DNA of 64,000 nt, from positions 1,048,001-1,112,000 of the forward strand of contig CP020563.1 of the NCBI GenBank assembly GCA_002082585.1, in the 5' to 3' direction. The notes beneath the pieces are model-generated. The model worked only from the letters and a program-made list of their open reading frames with translations, had not been told where the DNA came from and made no database searches. Below, piece by piece: positions 30,901 through 40,149 of the stretch. The position numbers were made by a program, and so were the translations under genes. This DNA comes from Kitasatospora albolonga. GTDB lineage: Bacteria > Actinomycetota > Actinomycetes > Streptomycetales > Streptomycetaceae. Numbering within the stretch: position 1 is the stretch's first letter; the number at the start of each line of letters is the position of its first letter.

Positions 30901-33900
30901 GGCCTGGCCGACCCCGGGGCACTCGGCGAGGGCGGCCTCGGCCTCGGCCTCGGCCGGTTCGACCCGCACACCGTGCGCCTGCACCTGCCGGTCGGCCCGG
31001 CCGAGGAACTCCAGCTCTCCCCCGGCTCTCCGGCACGCCAGGTCCCCGGTGCGGTACATGCGGGCGCCCGGCTCCCCGAACGGACAGGCCATGAAGCGCT
31101 CCGAGGTGTCCGCCGGGCGGCCGAGGTAGCCGCGTGCCACGCCGGGGCCCGCCACGTACACCTCACCGGGCGCGCCGGGCGGGACCGGCCGCAGCGCGGC
31201 GTCGAGGACATGGACCGAGACGTTCGCCACCGGGGTGCCGATCGGCACCCCCGCTCCGGGGTGCTCCGGCAGACAGTCGGCGAGCGTCACCGTGTCGCCC
31301 GCCTCGGTGGGACCGTACGCGTTGACCATCCGCCGCCCGGGCGCCCAGCGCGCCACGAGCTCCGGCGGGCAGGACTCCCCGCCGACGACCAGGGTCCGCA
31401 CGCCCGTGAGGGAGCCCTCGGGCAGGGTGGCCAGAACGGCGGGCGTGAGCTGGAGGTGCGTCACCCCGGCCGCGACGGCCCAGCGCGCCAGCGCCTCGCC
31501 CACCAGGGGCTCGCCCTGGGGCGGCAGTACGAGAGCGGCACCGGCCGCCATGGCGGTGAGCCACTCGGACATCGCGGCGTCGAAGGTCCAGGGGGCGAGC
31601 TGCGCCATCCGGCTGCGGGAGTCGAGCCCGAAGCGGTCCACCTGGGCGCGGACCATCGTGTGCGTGGCGCGCCGGGTGACGGCCACCGGTTTGGGGGTCC
31701 CGGTCGATCCGGAGGTGTGGAGCACGTAGGAGAGGTGGTCGGGGAGGGACGGGGGCGCGGCGGCGCGGTGGTGCGGGGCGCCGGGGAGGGCGTACGGCTC
31801 CGGGCGCTCGGCCGTGCCCGCCCTGTCGGCGACTGCGCCCCGGACGCCGTCCGGCCTCGGGGCTCCGGCCCGGTCCACCGCGTCCCAGGTGATGTCTCCC
31901 TCCGTGCCTGCGTACGTATTCGGGACGTACGACTCCGGGTCCCCGGGCCCGCCCACCGCGTCCCATGCGGTATCCCCGTCCGTGCCTGCGTACGTATTCG
32001 GGACGTACGGCTCCGGGTCCCCGGCCCCGCCCGCCGCGTCAACGTCTGCGTACGCGTCCGGGACGGCAACCGGCTCCGCGCCCCTGCCCCCGTCTGCGTA
32101 CGCGTCCACGTCCGGGACGAGAGCCGCACCGTCCAGGCCGTCATCCACGTCCGGGACGAGGCCCGCACCGTCCACGCCGTCATCCACGTCCGGGACGAGA
32201 CCTGCACCGTCCACGCCGTCATCCGCGTCCGGGACGGAGTCCATGTCCAGGACCGGCAGCCCGGGCGGCAGCCCCCCGCCGTGCCCCGCCGCCGTCACGG
32301 CGAGCAGCGCCCGCGCGCCGGACACCAGCAGGGCCTGCCGTGGCTTCGGCAGGGCGGGGTCCGCCCACAGGAACGCCGCGCCCGTCTTCGCCACGGCCAG
32401 CGCGGCCACGACCAGACCGGCCGACCGGGGCAGCGCCAGTGCCACGACGCGGTCCGGTCCGGCGCCGCGTGCGGCGAGAAACCGGGCGAGGCGGTCGGCG
32501 CGCCGGTCGAGTTCCGCGTAGCCGAGGACCGTGTCACCGTCGCTCACGGCGGTACGGTCGCCCGCGGCCGCGGCCCACCGGGCCACCAGTTCGGCGGGCC
32601 CCTCGACGGGGGCGGCCGGCCGGACCGGACCGGCTGCCAGGGCCAGGGCCGCCGTGACCTCGGCGGGGCCGGACAGCTCCACCCGGCCGACCGCCGTGTC
32701 CGGCGCGCCGGACACGGCGGCGACGACGCTCCGGAGCCGGGCGAGGATCGCGCGGGCCTCGGCGGCGGTGCGGAGGTCGGGCCGGTACTGCAGGCGCAGC
32801 AGCAGCCGGGGGCCGGGCACCACGGTGAGGCTCAACGGGTAGTGGGTGGCGTCCTCGACGGTCACTCCGGTGAGCCGCAGGCCGTCCGCCGCACCGCCGG
32901 CCGGGAGCTTTCCGGCGTCGGGGTAGTTCTCGACTGCCGTCATCGTGTCGAACAGGTCGCCGCCCGCGTCGCGCTGGATGTCGGCGAGGGCCGTGTGCTG
33001 GTGGGCCAGGAGTTCGGACTGCTCGTCCTGGACGCGCCGGAGCAGGGCGGCCAGGGTCTCCCCGGGCCGGATACGGACGCGTACCGGCACGGTGTTGGTG
33101 AACAGGCCGATCATGCGGTCGATGCCGGGGACCTCCGGCGGGCGTCCCGCCACCGAGCCGCCGAAGACAACGTCGTCGCGGCCGGTGAGCTGCCCGAGCA
33201 CCATCGCCCAGGCGGTCTGCGCCAGGGTGTTGAGGGTGACCCCGGTGGCACGCAGCGCGGCCGTGAGCGCGGTGGTGTCCGCCTCGGAGAACGGCAGGTC
33301 CACCCTCCGGGGGGTTGCGGGCAGCCGGGTGGCGGCCTCGGCCGGTGCGACGGCGCAGGGGCGCGCTCCGTCCAGGGCGCGGCGCCAGGCCGCCCGGGAC
33401 CGTTCCGGGTCCTGTGCGGCCAGCCAGGCGAGGTAGTCCCGGAAGGCGGGCGGCGGCGGGAGCTGCGGGGTTCCCGCGTAGCCGGTGAGCAGTTCGTCGA
33501 GGAGCATCGGCATGGACCAGCCGTCCATGAGGATGTGGTGGCAGGTGAGGACGAGCCGGTGCCGGTCGTCGGCCGGCCGCAGCAGGCTCATGCGGATCAG
33601 CGGGGGTGCGGAGAGGTCGAACCGGCGTGCCCGGTCCTCGGCGAGGAAGGAGCGTGCCGCCTCCTCCCGGCGGGCTCCGTCGAGCGGGCGCAGGTCGAGC
33701 TCCTGCCAGGGCATGGGCCCGGGGGCAGGGATCACCTGCACCAGCTGCGAGCCCTCGGTCCAGAACCCCGCGCGCAGGTTGGGGTGGCGGTCCAGCAGGG
33801 CGGTTCCGGCGGCGCGCAGCCGGTCGGTGTCCGGGCGGCCGGCGAGGTCGAGGACCAGCTGCACGGTGTAGACGTCGGGGGACCCGTCGTCGTACTGGGC

Positions 33901-36900
33901 GTGGAAGAGCAGCCCCTGTTGCAACGGCGAGAGCGGCAGTACGTCGTGGTGGCCGGGGTGGCGGGCGGCCAGCCGGTCGCGGTCGGCGGCGTCCAGGCGG
34001 ACGAGCGGGGCCTCTTCGCCGCCGGTCCGCGCGTGCTCGTCGGCCCGGACCGCGACCCGGGCCAGGGCGGCGGGGGTGCGGTGCTGGAAGACCTGGCGTG
34101 CGGTGATCCGCAGTCCGGCGGCGCGCGCCCGGGCCACCAGGCTGATCGCGGTGATGCTGTCGCCGCCGAGCTGGAAGAAGTCGTCGTCGTGGCCTGCCCC
34201 GTCCAGTCGCAGGGCCTGCGCCACGGCGGCGCAGAGCACCGCCTCCTGTTCGGTGGCGGGCCTGCGGCCGGTCGCGGGGCGGGCGGGGGGCGGGGTGGGC
34301 AGCGCGGCCCGGTCGAGCTTGCCGTTGGGGAGCAACGGCAGCGCCTCCAGTACGGTGATCCGCGCCGGTACCAGGTAGCGGGGCAGCACCTCGGCCAGCT
34401 CGTCGCGGAGCCCCTCGGCATCCAGCCGGACCCCGGGTTCGGGCACCACGTGGGCGATCAGCCGTCGCGGGGCATCGGCGACGACGGCGACGGCCTGCCG
34501 GACCCCGGCGCGTTCGGTCAGCGCGGTCTCGATCTCGCCCGGTTCGATCCGGTAGCCCCGGATCTTGACCTGCCGGTCGGTCCGGCCGAGGAACTCCAGC
34601 TCGCCGTCGTGGTTGCGGCGCACCCGGTCGCCGGTCCGGTACATGCGGGCGCCCGGCCCGCCGAACGGGTCGGCCACGAACCGCCCGGCGGTCAGCCCCG
34701 CCCGGCCGGTGTAGCCGCGGGCGACATGGGGGCCCGCGACGTACAGCTCGCCGGGGACACCGGGCGGCACCGGGCGCAGCCGGTCGTCCAGGACATGGCA
34801 GGCGGTGTTCGGCAGCGGTCGCCCGATCGGCGCGACGGCGGTCGGCGGCTGCCTGCGGCCCGGCCAGGTGGTGGCGACGACGGTGGTCTCGGTCGGGCCG
34901 TAGCCGTTGACGAACGACACATCGGACCCCAGCCGTGCGACGAGCTCGGCCGGGCACGCCTCACCGCCGGTGAAGACCACCCGGAGCGCGGGCGGCGGAC
35001 CGGCCGGGAGGGTGGTCACGACGGGGGTCGGGGCCAGCAGGTGCGTCACCTCGTACCGGCGCAGCCAGTCGGCCAACTCCGTTCCGAGCAGAGCTGGTTC
35101 GTGCCGGGTCACGACGAGCGCGGCACCGGCGACGAGGGTCGAGACGAGCTCCAGCACCGAGATGTCGAAGGACCAGGCCGAGCGGTTGGCCACGCGGTCG
35201 TGCGGCCCGATGGAGAGCAGGTCGATATGGGCGTGGGCGAGGTTGCTCAGCCCGGAGTGCGGGACCATCACACCCTTCGGGCGGCCGGTCGACCCGGAGG
35301 TGTACAGCACGTAGGCGAGGCCGTCCGGCCGCAGCGGGGCGCCCCGGTCGGCATCGGTGAGGTCGGCCGCAGCGGTCCCGGACGCAACGGCCCGGGGGTC
35401 GGCGGTCCGGGGGGCGCCGGTCCCGGCCGCGTCGATACCGGACGCACCGGCCCCAGCCACATCGGTCCCAGCCGCACAGGCCCCGACCACATCAGCCCCG
35501 GCCGCGCCCGCCAGCTCGGCGAGCACCGCCGGGTCGTCCAGCGCCAGCACCGGGACCCCGGACACCTCCCGGTCCGCCGTCGCGGTGCGGGTGAGGACGA
35601 GTGCGGGCGCGGAGTCGGTGAGCAGGAACTCCTTCCGGGCGGCCGGGAGTTCGGGGTCGATCGGTACGTAGGCGGCACCGGCCTTGAACACGGCGAGCAC
35701 CGCGACGACCATCTCCGCGGACCTCGGGAGGATCAGGGCGATCCGCCGTTCGGGGCCCGCGCCACGCCGGACGAGCAGCCGGGCGAGCCGGTTGGCGCGG
35801 CCGTTCAGCTCGGCGTAGCTCAGCCGGAGGCCGCCGTCGACCAGTGCCGGGGCGTCGGGGTGCGCGGCGGCGCGGGCCTCGAACAGCTCCGGCACCAGCC
35901 CGGGCGGCAGCTCCCGGCGCGGCCCCCGGGCGTCCGTCGACCGCTCCTCACCGGGGCCGGTCAGCGGCAGCTCCGACAGCCGGGTGCCCGGCGAGGCGGC
36001 GGCCAGGAACCTGACGTAACGCTCCGCCAGCGCCTGGGCGGTACGGCGGTCGAACAGATCGGTGCGGAAGCTCAACCGCCCGTCCCCCGGCCCCAGTTCC
36101 AGGACGAGTTCGTCCTTGGCGGTGCCGGTGTCGATCAGCTCGCTCCCGGATTCGGGGAGGTAGTTGAACATGATCTGGCAGAGCGGGGAGACGCTGGGGT
36201 CGCGTTCCGGCGCCAGCTCCTCGGCCAGCTTCTGGAACGGCAGTTCGGCGTGTTCCAGCGCGTCGGCCACCGCGTCGCGGGTACGGGCCACCAGTTCGCC
36301 GAAGGCAGGGTCACCGGAGGCGTCGGTGCGCAGCACGACCGTGTTGACGAACATGCCGATCAGCGGGGCGACTTCGGGCAGCACGCGCCCGGACACGGGG
36401 ACGCCGACCACCACGTCCGTACTGCCCGAGGTGCGCGCCAGCAGGGCCGTGAACGCCGCGAGCAGCACCGTGAACGGTGTGGTGCCGCCGTGCCGGGCGA
36501 GCGCGGCGACCGCGGCGGCGGCCTCCTCGGGCACGGCGAACCGCACGGTGTCACCGGCGTCGCTCCGGACCGGGGGGCGCCGCCGGTCCAGCGGCAGGGC
36601 GTGCACGGGCGGCAGTCCGGCCAGCCGCTCGCGCCAGTGGGCGAGCTCCGGCGCCAACTCGCCGTTGTCGTACCGGGAGCGCTGCCAGGCGGAGTAGTCG
36701 GCGTACTGCACGGGCAGGTGCGGGAGTTCGGCGGGGCGGCCCTCCGCCGCCGCCCGGCACAGCTCGGTGATCTCGTGGTCCAGCAGGGCCACCGACGCGG
36801 CGTCGAACGCGCTGTGGTGGACCACCATCAGCAGCTGCCGGTCCGTCTCGGAGAGGCGGACCAGCCGGGCCCGGAACAGCGGGGCCCGGCCCAGGTCGAA

Positions 36901-37236
36901 GGGTGCCGCGGCCAGCTCGGCGAGCAGCTCCCCGACCCGCCGCCCGGCCGCCGCCCGGCCCAGTGAGCGTAAGTCCTCCTCGTCCAGGGCCACTTCCACG
37001 TGTTCGTGCACGGTCTGATGGAGCGAGCCGTCCGCCGTCTCCGCCAGGGAGGTGCGCAGGGACTCGTGGCGGCGTACGACGGTACTCAGGGCCGCCGCCA
37101 CGTCCTGGGCGCCGAGCGCCGCGCCGGACAGCCCGACGACGGCGGGGACGTTGAACGCCGGGGAGTGCGGATCGAGCCGGCTCGCCAGCCACACCCGCTC
37201 CTGGCCGAAGGAGGCCGGAGTACTCCAACCCGTCAT
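21904..37236 (-). CDS. Four-module NRPS: C-A-T / C-A-T-E / C-A-T / C-A-T-TE
   Basis: 5110 residues from ATG 37236, set by the C-domain N terminus. Module 1: C (HHSAFDA, His140), A (motif at 645), T Ser1027. Module 2: C (HHILMDG, His1233), A (motif near 1840) with a repetitive insertion at about 1660-1815, T Ser2225, E ([10 protein letters not shown], His2406). Module 3: C (His2899), A (3409), T Ser3793. Module 4: C (His3976), A (4441; unusual TSATTG core), T Ser4833, TE with GWSYGG Ser4967. Pockets as I read them: D-I-L-L-F-G-G-V-V, D-A-S-Q-V-G-A-D-T, D-A-S-Q-V-G-T-D-T, D-M-P-H-F-G-L-V-W; none assigned. Modules 2 and 3 look like duplicates. The E domain predicts a D-residue at module 2. Codon 89 is TTA (36970-36972). 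The TE releases the product by hydrolysis or cyclisation. MbtH and LanB-like 2 follow in the operon. Confidence 0.95.
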   Translation of the reverse strand: MTGWSTPASFGQERVWLASRLDPHSPAFNVPAVVGLSGAALGAQDVAAALSTVVRRHESLRTSLAETADGSLHQTVHEHVEVALDEEDLRSLGRAAAGRRVGELLAELAAAPFDLGRAPLFRARLVRLSETDRQLLMVVHHSAFDAASVALLDHEITELCRAAAEGRPAELPHLPVQYADYSAWQRSRYDNGELAPELAHWRERLAGLPPVHALPLDRRRPPVRSDAGDTVRFAVPEEAAAAVAALARHGGTTPFTVLLAAFTALLARTSGSTDVVVGVPVSGRVLPEVAPLIGMFVNTVVLRTDASGDPAFGELVARTRDAVADALEHAELPFQKLAEELAPERDPSVSPLCQIMFNYLPESGSELIDTGTAKDELVLELGPGDGRLSFRTDLFDRRTAQALAERYVRFLAAASPGTRLSELPLTGPGEERSTDARGPRRELPPGLVPELFEARAAAHPDAPALVDGGLRLSYAELNGRANRLARLLVRRGAGPERRIALILPRSAEMVVAVLAVFKAGAAYVPIDPELPAARKEFLLTDSAPALVLTRTATADREVSGVPVLALDDPAVLAELAGAAGADVVGACAAGTDVAGAGASGIDAAGTGAPRTADPRAVASGTAAADLTDADRGAPLRPDGLAYVLYTSGSTGRPKGVMVPHSGLSNLAHAHIDLLSIGPHDRVANRSAWSFDISVLELVSTLVAGAALVVTRHEPALLGTELADWLRRYEVTHLLAPTPVVTTLPAGPPPALRVVFTGGEACPAELVARLGSDVSFVNGYGPTETTVVATTWPGRRQPPTAVAPIGRPLPNTACHVLDDRLRPVPPGVPGELYVAGPHVARGYTGRAGLTAGRFVADPFGGPGARMYRTGDRVRRNHDGELEFLGRTDRQVKIRGYRIEPGEIETALTERAGVRQAVAVVADAPRRLIAHVVPEPGVRLDAEGLRDELAEVLPRYLVPARITVLEALPLLPNGKLDRAALPTPPPARPATGRRPATEQEAVLCAAVAQALRLDGAGHDDDFFQLGGDSITAISLVARARAAGLRITARQVFQHRTPAALARVAVRADEHARTGGEEAPLVRLDAADRDRLAARHPGHHDVLPLSPLQQGLLFHAQYDDGSPDVYTVQLVLDLAGRPDTDRLRAAGTALLDRHPNLRAGFWTEGSQLVQVIPAPGPMPWQELDLRPLDGARREEAARSFLAEDRARRFDLSAPPLIRMSLLRPADDRHRLVLTCHHILMDGWSMPMLLDELLTGYAGTPQLPPPPAFRDYLAWLAAQDPERSRAAWRRALDGARPCAVAPAEAATRLPATPRRVDLPFSEADTTALTAALRATGVTLNTLAQTAWAMVLGQLTGRDDVVFGGSVAGRPPEVPGIDRMIGLFTNTVPVRVRIRPGETLAALLRRVQDEQSELLAHQHTALADIQRDAGGDLFDTMTAVENYPDAGKLPAGGAADGLRLTGVTVEDATHYPLSLTVVPGPRLLLRLQYRPDLRTAAEARAILARLRSVVAAVSGAPDTAVGRVELSGPAEVTAALALAAGPVRPAAPVEGPAELVARWAAAAGDRTAVSDGDTVLGYAELDRRADRLARFLAARGAGPDRVVALALPRSAGLVVAALAVAKTGAAFLWADPALPKPRQALLVSGARALLAVTAAGHGGGLPPGLPVLDMDSVPDADDGVDGAGLVPDVDDGVDGAGLVPDVDDGLDGAALVPDVDAYADGGRGAEPVAVPDAYADVDAAGGAGDPEPYVPNTYAGTDGDTAWDAVGGPGDPESYVPNTYAGTEGDITWDAVDRAGAPRPDGVRGAVADRAGTAERPEPYALPGAPHHRAAAPPSLPDHLSYVLHTSGSTGTPKPVAVTRRATHTMVRAQVDRFGLDSRSRMAQLAPWTFDAAMSEWLTAMAAGAALVLPPQGEPLVGEALARWAVAAGVTHLQLTPAVLATLPEGSLTGVRTLVVGGESCPPELVARWAPGRRMVNAYGPTEAGDTVTLADCLPEHPGAGVPIGTPVANVSVHVLDAALRPVPPGAPGEVYVAGPGVARGYLGRPADTSERFMACPFGEPGARMYRTGDLACRRAGGELEFLGRADRQVQAHGVRVEPAEAEAEAALAECPGVGQAAVLAVGEPPRLVAYAAPGAGRELPSPADLIARLAGVLPRHLVPSVVVPLAALPLNAHGKVDRQALPDPGAPRGGTRREPGTERERVLCAAVADTLCLDAVGPDDDFFGIGGDSISSIQLVARARAAGLRLTARQIFEHRTPAALAAVASALRAEDGADVPVGPLAAWPIAAWLREQGAPLDGFAQSTVLGTPAGTTEARLRAGIGALLDRHDALRLRLSPGWALDIAPRGAVSAADCWRRVDVAGLDREALRTAVEAERAGDGGGFDLEAGVVLRAVWFDAGPGEPGHLLLTVHHLAVDGYSWRVLVPDLIAAVTSAAAGEEVRLPEVGTSLRRWTRLLHEQAAGPRRRAELPYWLRVTEPVTAPALARRPLDPARDTYGRARFRTGFVPAELTADLLTGVPAAFGGTVQDVLLTALAMAVAEHRRERGEPGGAALLVDVEGHGREEIAEGVDLTRTVGWFTSMYPVRLDLGEHDPAELSDGGPATGRALKRVKEQVRSAPDGGLGYGMLRHLDPGTAAALRDRARAEILFNYLGRFDGQTDTGAWSPTVEPGGPAGGLAPDMAMPHALELNAMVVDGPSGPALSATWSWAPGALDDRTAEQLAEGWQRALHVLCAHVRTHGGGRTPSDFPLARLDQDEVDLLTREHPDVLDILPLTPLQEGLLFHSGYDDGPDLYTLQLYVDLVGPVDADAVRRAGRLMLRRHPNLRAAFHWQGLRRPVQVITDHEDFAWRETDLGALDASERRAALDRLEAADRDRRFDLTRAPLMRMAFIRLAPDRHRLLVTHHHTLIDGWSTPLFVRELLRLAADGGDTGALPPVRPYRDFLAWLDAQDTEASLAAWTEALAELDGPTLVAEDSGKRHLPVRPRELTAELDADTTAALTTALREHGLTLHTAVLGVWATVLARLTGRDDVVFGATVSGRPGELDGSGEMLGLFINTVPVRVRSRPGDTVTRLLRDIAAGQAELLAHHHVPLSEIQRTTGHDALFDTAVVVENFPADPDDDGTAPADAPRIAGAGGYDATHYTLDLTVVPHERLRIVLRHRPDTFGEAAAAAVLDQVVELLHTLVAEPEAPVGRLRAPADAERSRRLAGSAARPWAATPPLPSDGLLPDLFQARAADCAERTAVADGDRSYSYAELNARANRLARLLVARGAGPEQVVAVAVPRSVDAVVAVLAVAKTGAAFLPVDLDYPARRVAVMLADARPCLAVATAATAGVLPPEIEPLLLDKAFTTRPSEAGHLVGLTGAAASVPYDVGPDALPSADTGLTGLPLSDTDLTDADRLAPLRPEHPVYVLFTSGSTGRPKAVAVTHTGVANMAAVQIDRFGVDADSRVSQLASWSFDAAMSELCTALLTGAALVLPPAGAVLVGEPLAHWIEQSKVSHVQLTPAVLGTLPDGALAGVTTLVVGGEACPGELAERWSAGRRMLNTYGPTEAADTVTLADCGPVGGAAVAPIGRPVPRVGAYVLDAALQPVAEGAAGELHVTGAGLARGYLGRSARTAERFTACPFGAPGERMYRTGDLVRRRADGQLEFLGRADQQVKIRGVRVEPAEIEAAIGALPEVARAVVVVREDRSGDVRLVAYAVPAPGARLEGAAVRGSLARTLPRALVPAAVVALPELPFTPNGKLDRAALPAPPPAAAGARAARTPAEQVLCELFADVLGVPVAGADDDFFDLGGHSLLATRLTGRVRDALGVETDIRTLFEHPTPAALAAELAGRAGIPVRPRPEPAARPERLPLSYGQRRFWFLNELAGGAVNNSMPLALRLPGGADTTALRQALDDVADRHESLRTVFPTGPDGVPHQHIRAEGRPPLTTLACAPEELAGAMAEALGHGFDLATRTPLRAHLFTTGPGDSVVLLVLHHIAGDGWSLGVLAEDLYTAYTARRAGRAPGWQPLPVQYADVTLWQQGLLGAPDAPGSTHARQLEHWRRTLAGLPDCTPLPTDRPRTAATGDHGGTVTLGLDAGLHARLLGVARRTGTTLFMVLQTALSALLTRLGAGTDIPLGTPVSGRGDASLDRLVGCFVNFLVLRADTGGDPTFRRLLERVRETDLAAYAHADLPFESLVEALNPARTPARHPLFQVVLSLQTATAADGGFEEVPVEPATAQFDLFFEVTERRAGDGAPQGLDCHLGYRGDLYDRDTAHAFHQWFGTLLRAMAADIDQPIGRPRLLTAPERHRLLHEWNDTGTPAAPDVVTAFRRQARRTPRADAVIGENGSLGYADLDRWSDRLAHHLTGRGIGPGSLVALPLPRTEKFLVAVLAVLKAGAAYLPLDPGHPADRLRQVLDDAAPDLVLEAVPYEDDLTAPGSEADGPVRPPSASDPAYVIYTSATTGPPKGVVIGRGALANLMGALSGLLRLAPGDRMLSVTTAAFDMSVPELYGPLLSGAAVVLAGPGTVRDPVALARRCAETSVTVVHATPSLWQSLAESAPELLPVLRKFTGAEALPAGLADRLSGPGGELTNLYGPTETTVWSTAARLTGPVTGQPIGTPLANTRAYVLDERLRPVPPGVTGELYLAGAGLAQGYLRRPVPTAERFTACPWGPPGARMYRTGDLARWTAAGRLEYLGRADRQIKLRGYRIEPGEVEAALLSHPRVARAAVLVREDRPGDRRLVAYVVPAEGPAGGPAEGGGLDHAALRAHAARTLPPYMVPGAVVELAALPRTPNGKLDHRALPAPSPARPGLPARSHREELLRQLFAEVLGVEHVGADDNFFDLGGHSLLAAALAGRIRDGLGVELGVGLLFESPTPGTLAARLESGDGGGDGGRGLDVLLPIRTTGSLAPLFCVAPIAGLAWCYTGLLRHLHPERPVYGLQSRIAAPGRPLPGSLAEVAADHLEQIRSVRPTGPYHLLGWSYGGLVAHEIAVRLRQEGAPVGLLALLDAQPVDDGRLAAPVDPVAALHRLLGPETGAELAPELAGVVANNARLAAAHRPGRFDGDLDLFPATGEPEPARPAAWTGHTTGELRVHPIACVHDDMTRPEPLRRIGAALDDLLRQRP
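31871..32238 (-). repeat. In-frame 39-nt and 78-nt tandem repeats inside an A domain of the NRPS
   Basis: At 32107-32238 a 39-nt unit (13 residues, DGxDGAxLVPDVD) is repeated three times plus a partial copy. At 31871-32026 a 78-nt unit (26 residues, with PNTYAGTxGD) occurs twice. Both periods are multiples of 13 codons. They sit between the A2 and A3 core motifs, where adenylation domains normally have a short loop. The insertion is acidic, low in complexity and probably disordered. Confidence 0.88.
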
Positions 37237-37741
37237 GAAAGCCAACCCCCGATTTGCATATGCCCATCCGTCACACACCAGCCCCATCGGCCGGGCGACG
37301 CCCTGCACGCATCCGAACACGCATGCCCGGACGCATGGTTCCACCTGACAAAGCGCTCCCACAAGATCTGAGCACCCACAGAATCCCAGCCGTTCACGGA
37401 ACCCGGTACGTTCGCAGGGGCTGGCCGAATTGCACTTAGATAATGAGCAAAACCAAAACGGTTGGCGCGCCCGACCCCGTGGGCTACTCTCCGACGCAGG
37501 GTCTGCGCCTCCGCCTCTCGGGGGCGTCCGGCGGGTCATGACGGGGGTCACGACGCCTGGGACGGCACCCTGCCGTGTTGCCGAAATGTCCGCATCGCGC
37601 TCCGCGGTGAGGGCGCTCCGGCGCCTTGCGACGCACCGCACCGGACGCCCACCCCTGCCTGGCCCTCATCCGGTGCCCGGCCCTCATCCGGCCTGCCCCA
37701 AACGGAAGGCCCCAGTCCTCCTCGCCGACGCGGAGTGCCTC
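37237..37741. promoter_or_regulatory. 505-nt divergent control region between the large NRPS and the radical SAM gene
   Basis: No convincing gene is present. The segment at about 37425-37460 is the most AT-rich in the neighbourhood and includes TAGATAAT (37437-37444), a possible plus-strand -10 element; no good -35 was found. A partial dyad (CCAA-N5-TTGG) follows at about 37453. The minus side has an AT-rich GCATATGC stretch 20-30 nt upstream of the NRPS start. All calls are tentative. Confidence 0.4.
37661..37691 (+). repeat. Two 13-nt direct repeats upstream of the radical SAM gene
   Basis: GGCCCTCATCCGG occurs at 37661-37673 and 37679-37691, a spacing of 18 nt, 50-81 nt upstream of the chosen GTG. 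Direct repeats at such a position can be activator sites, but a chance duplication is equally possible. Confidence 0.4.
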
Positions 37742-39826
37742 GTGAACATCACGATCGTCTTTCCCCCTGCCGCCGACCCTTCGCTGCCGTACGGCGCTCT
37801 GCCGCTGCTCGGCGCGGTCCTGAAGCGGGGCGGCTACACGGATGTGTCCCTGCGCGATGTGAACCTGGAGGCGTTCGACGACCTCTGGCGGCCCGACGCC
37901 CTGTCAGAAGCCCTTCGGCGAGAGGATGTTCCCGGTCGGACGAGCAGTACGGCGGCCGAGCTGATCACCGACATCGACGCGGCGCGCGCCATCCTGCGCG
38001 ACCCGGTCGACTTCTACGATCCGATGAAGCTCCTGTTCGCCAAGCGCCTGTTCCACCTCGCCGGCGACCTGCTCTCCGCCTCGCATCCGCAGGTCCGGTT
38101 CGGCAAGTACTCGTACTCGCCGAGCTCCTACGACTCCTACGAGGAGATCGAGGCGGCCGTCCGGTCCGACGCGGGCCCGCTCGCCCGGTACTTCGAGACG
38201 GCGACCGTCCCCTCGCTGCTGGCCGCGGCCCCGAAGGTGATCGGCCTGTCCGTCCCGTACTTCTCCCAGCTGATCCCCGCGTTCATCCTGGCCGACCGCA
38301 TCCGCGCGGCGGACCCCGGCATCCACCTCACCTTCGGCGGCCCGGTGATCACCTGGGGCAAGGAGGTGCTGATGTCGGACGGCCGGTTCGGACGCTGGCT
38401 GGACTCCTTCTTCGTCGGTGAGGCCGACGAGACGTTCCTGCACTTCGTCGACGCGCTGCACGGCAAGCGCGACCTCTCCGCCGTCGCCAACATGGTCCGT
38501 TACGAGAACGGCCATGTCGTCAGCCAGCTCGACGACAGCTACCAGCTCCATCTGGACTGGTCGCCCACACCGGACTTCACGATGATGCCGATGGACCGCT
38601 ACTTCGCGCCGAAGCGGATCATCTGCCTGATGCCCACACGCGGCTGCTACTTCAACAAATGCGCCTTCTGCAACTACGCGTTCATCAAGATGACGCCGTA
38701 CCGGATGCGCTCGCCGCAGCTCATCGCCGAGGACGTGGCCACCATCCGGAAGGCCACCGGCGAGGACGTGTTCTCGTTCGAGTCCGACGTCATGCTGCCC
38801 CTGCACCTGCGACGGATATCCGAGGCCCTGATCGACCGGGGCACGGACATCAAGTGGCACGGTGTGGCCCGCTTCGAGAAGGGGATGACGGACGAACTCT
38901 TCGCCACCATGCGCAAGGCGGGCTGCGTACGTCTGTACATGGGGATGGAGAGCGCCAACGAGCGCGTGCTGGAGGCGATGGTCAAGGGCACCGACCGGCA
39001 GCGCATGTCGAACATCCTGCGCATGTGCAGCTCGGCGGGCATCTCCGTGGAGGCAGGGGTGTTCAGCGGCTTCCCGTCCGAGACGGCGGAGGAGGCGGAC
39101 GACACCTACCGCTTCGTCCGCGACCACCGGCACGTCATCGCCCGTGCGGACGTGGGCACGTTCCGGCTGCTCAAGGGCGCGCCCATCGCCGACACCCCGG
39201 AGAAGTACGGGATCGTCGTCCTCGGCGACCCCAGGAAACGCTGGTACCACCTGGACTTCCGGCACACCTCACCGGAGAAGGTGTCGGACGGCGCGGCGGC
39301 CATGGAACGCATCCAGCGCCTCTACCCGGAGGTCGCCCTGATCGACGTACCGGAGGACATCCTCTACAACGCCGACGTGGGCCCGGACGCGTTCCGCCGG
39401 TTCTTCGCCGCCGCCGACGAACCGGCGGGCCCGGCGGAGGCCGTACCGGACACGGCGACGGTCGCCCTGTCCACCGACTGCGAGCTCCAGCGGGTCCATG
39501 TGGCCAACTCCGGGGCCGTGCACTTCGACGCCCCCGCCACGCAGGACACCCGCCCCGTCTTCGAGGTGTCACGCATGACGCTGACCATCGCCGTCGACCG
39601 GGCGGCCTCGGCCCTGTACCCGCTGAGCCGGGCGGAGGAGTTCGTCCTGAACCGTCTCGCGGAGGGCCCGATGTCCGCCGCCGATGTGCGCACCGAGATC
39701 GAGCGGTACGCCGCATCCGCACCCGACCGCGACGACACGGCCGACCCGAGCCTCCTGGACCATCTGGTGGCCCTGGGGGTCGTGGTCGTCCGCGCGGCGG
39801 AGGTCGTCACCGCGGCTCCCCGTTGA
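37742..39826 (+). CDS. Radical SAM protein with N-terminal B12-binding-like domain
   Basis: 694 residues. I chose GTG 37742, 6 nt after GGAG; upstream in-frame codons look non-coding. Residues about 1-270 resemble the cobalamin-binding-like Rossmann domain of class B radical SAM enzymes, without a DxHxxG motif. Cys302, Cys307 and Cys310 in RGCYFNKCAFC form a CX4CX2C cluster motif rather than CX3CX2C. The C terminus (about 600-690) looks like a small winged-helix domain (AEEFVLNRLAEG then a second helix pair), reminiscent of PqqD/RRE-like modules; this is an inference. It is divergent from the large NRPS gene and probably tailors the product, by methylation or C-C/C-X bond formation. Its membership of the cluster rests on position. 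Confidence 0.82.
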   Translation: MNITIVFPPAADPSLPYGALPLLGAVLKRGGYTDVSLRDVNLEAFDDLWRPDALSEALRREDVPGRTSSTAAELITDIDAARAILRDPVDFYDPMKLLFAKRLFHLAGDLLSASHPQVRFGKYSYSPSSYDSYEEIEAAVRSDAGPLARYFETATVPSLLAAAPKVIGLSVPYFSQLIPAFILADRIRAADPGIHLTFGGPVITWGKEVLMSDGRFGRWLDSFFVGEADETFLHFVDALHGKRDLSAVANMVRYENGHVVSQLDDSYQLHLDWSPTPDFTMMPMDRYFAPKRIICLMPTRGCYFNKCAFCNYAFIKMTPYRMRSPQLIAEDVATIRKATGEDVFSFESDVMLPLHLRRISEALIDRGTDIKWHGVARFEKGMTDELFATMRKAGCVRLYMGMESANERVLEAMVKGTDRQRMSNILRMCSSAGISVEAGVFSGFPSETAEEADDTYRFVRDHRHVIARADVGTFRLLKGAPIADTPEKYGIVVLGDPRKRWYHLDFRHTSPEKVSDGAAAMERIQRLYPEVALIDVPEDILYNADVGPDAFRRFFAAADEPAGPAEAVPDTATVALSTDCELQRVHVANSGAVHFDAPATQDTRPVFEVSRMTLTIAVDRAASALYPLSRAEEFVLNRLAEGPMSAADVRTEIERYAASAPDRDDTADPSLLDHLVALGVVVVRAAEVVTAAPR

Positions 39827-39866
39827 CGCCCGGGACCACGACCGCCCTGGTGGGGACCCGCCCCGG

Positions 39867-39932
39867 GTGGGACGGCAGGACCGCCCCGGTGGGACGGCAG
39901 GACTGCCCTGGTGGGACGGCAGGACCGACGGG
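39867..39932. repeat. Three tandem 22-nt repeats downstream of the radical SAM gene
   Basis: Three copies of a 22-nt unit starting GTGGGACGGCAGGAC run without spacers 40 nt past the radical SAM stop. The period is not a multiple of three. The rest of the 39827-40149 gap (323 nt) shows no gene; a weak in-frame upstream GTG (40063) for the next gene exists. Confidence 0.8.
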
Positions 39933-40149
39933 GTAGCATTCCTGATCGCGCCGACTTCCGGGGGCCCCGCGAGGGGGAAGCCTCGGCGCACCCGACCGGA
40001 CCGGCGGAACGCCTTCCACGCTTCCGGTCCTCCGGCCCCTCCGGCTGTGCGCACCACGGCCGGTGACCGTTCCGGAACCCTCCCCCGCCTGTCCACCGGC
40101 CGCGCGTCGCGGTCGTCGCACCGCTATCCCGAGGGTCGGAACAACGTTC

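Noticed and set aside
21733-36966. A 5077-codon open frame on the plus strand opposite the large NRPS
   Set aside because: It is a GC-codon-bias shadow: high third-position GC on the minus-strand gene keeps the complementary frame open, and the translation is low-complexity without domains.
37430-37741. N-terminal extension of the radical SAM gene from 37430
   Set aside because: The added residues are Pro/Arg-rich and unlike the family; the GTG at 37742 has a good ribosome site and begins the first beta strand.
39867-39932. CRISPR-like array
   Set aside because: The three 22-nt units are directly adjacent with no spacers, and no cas genes are near.
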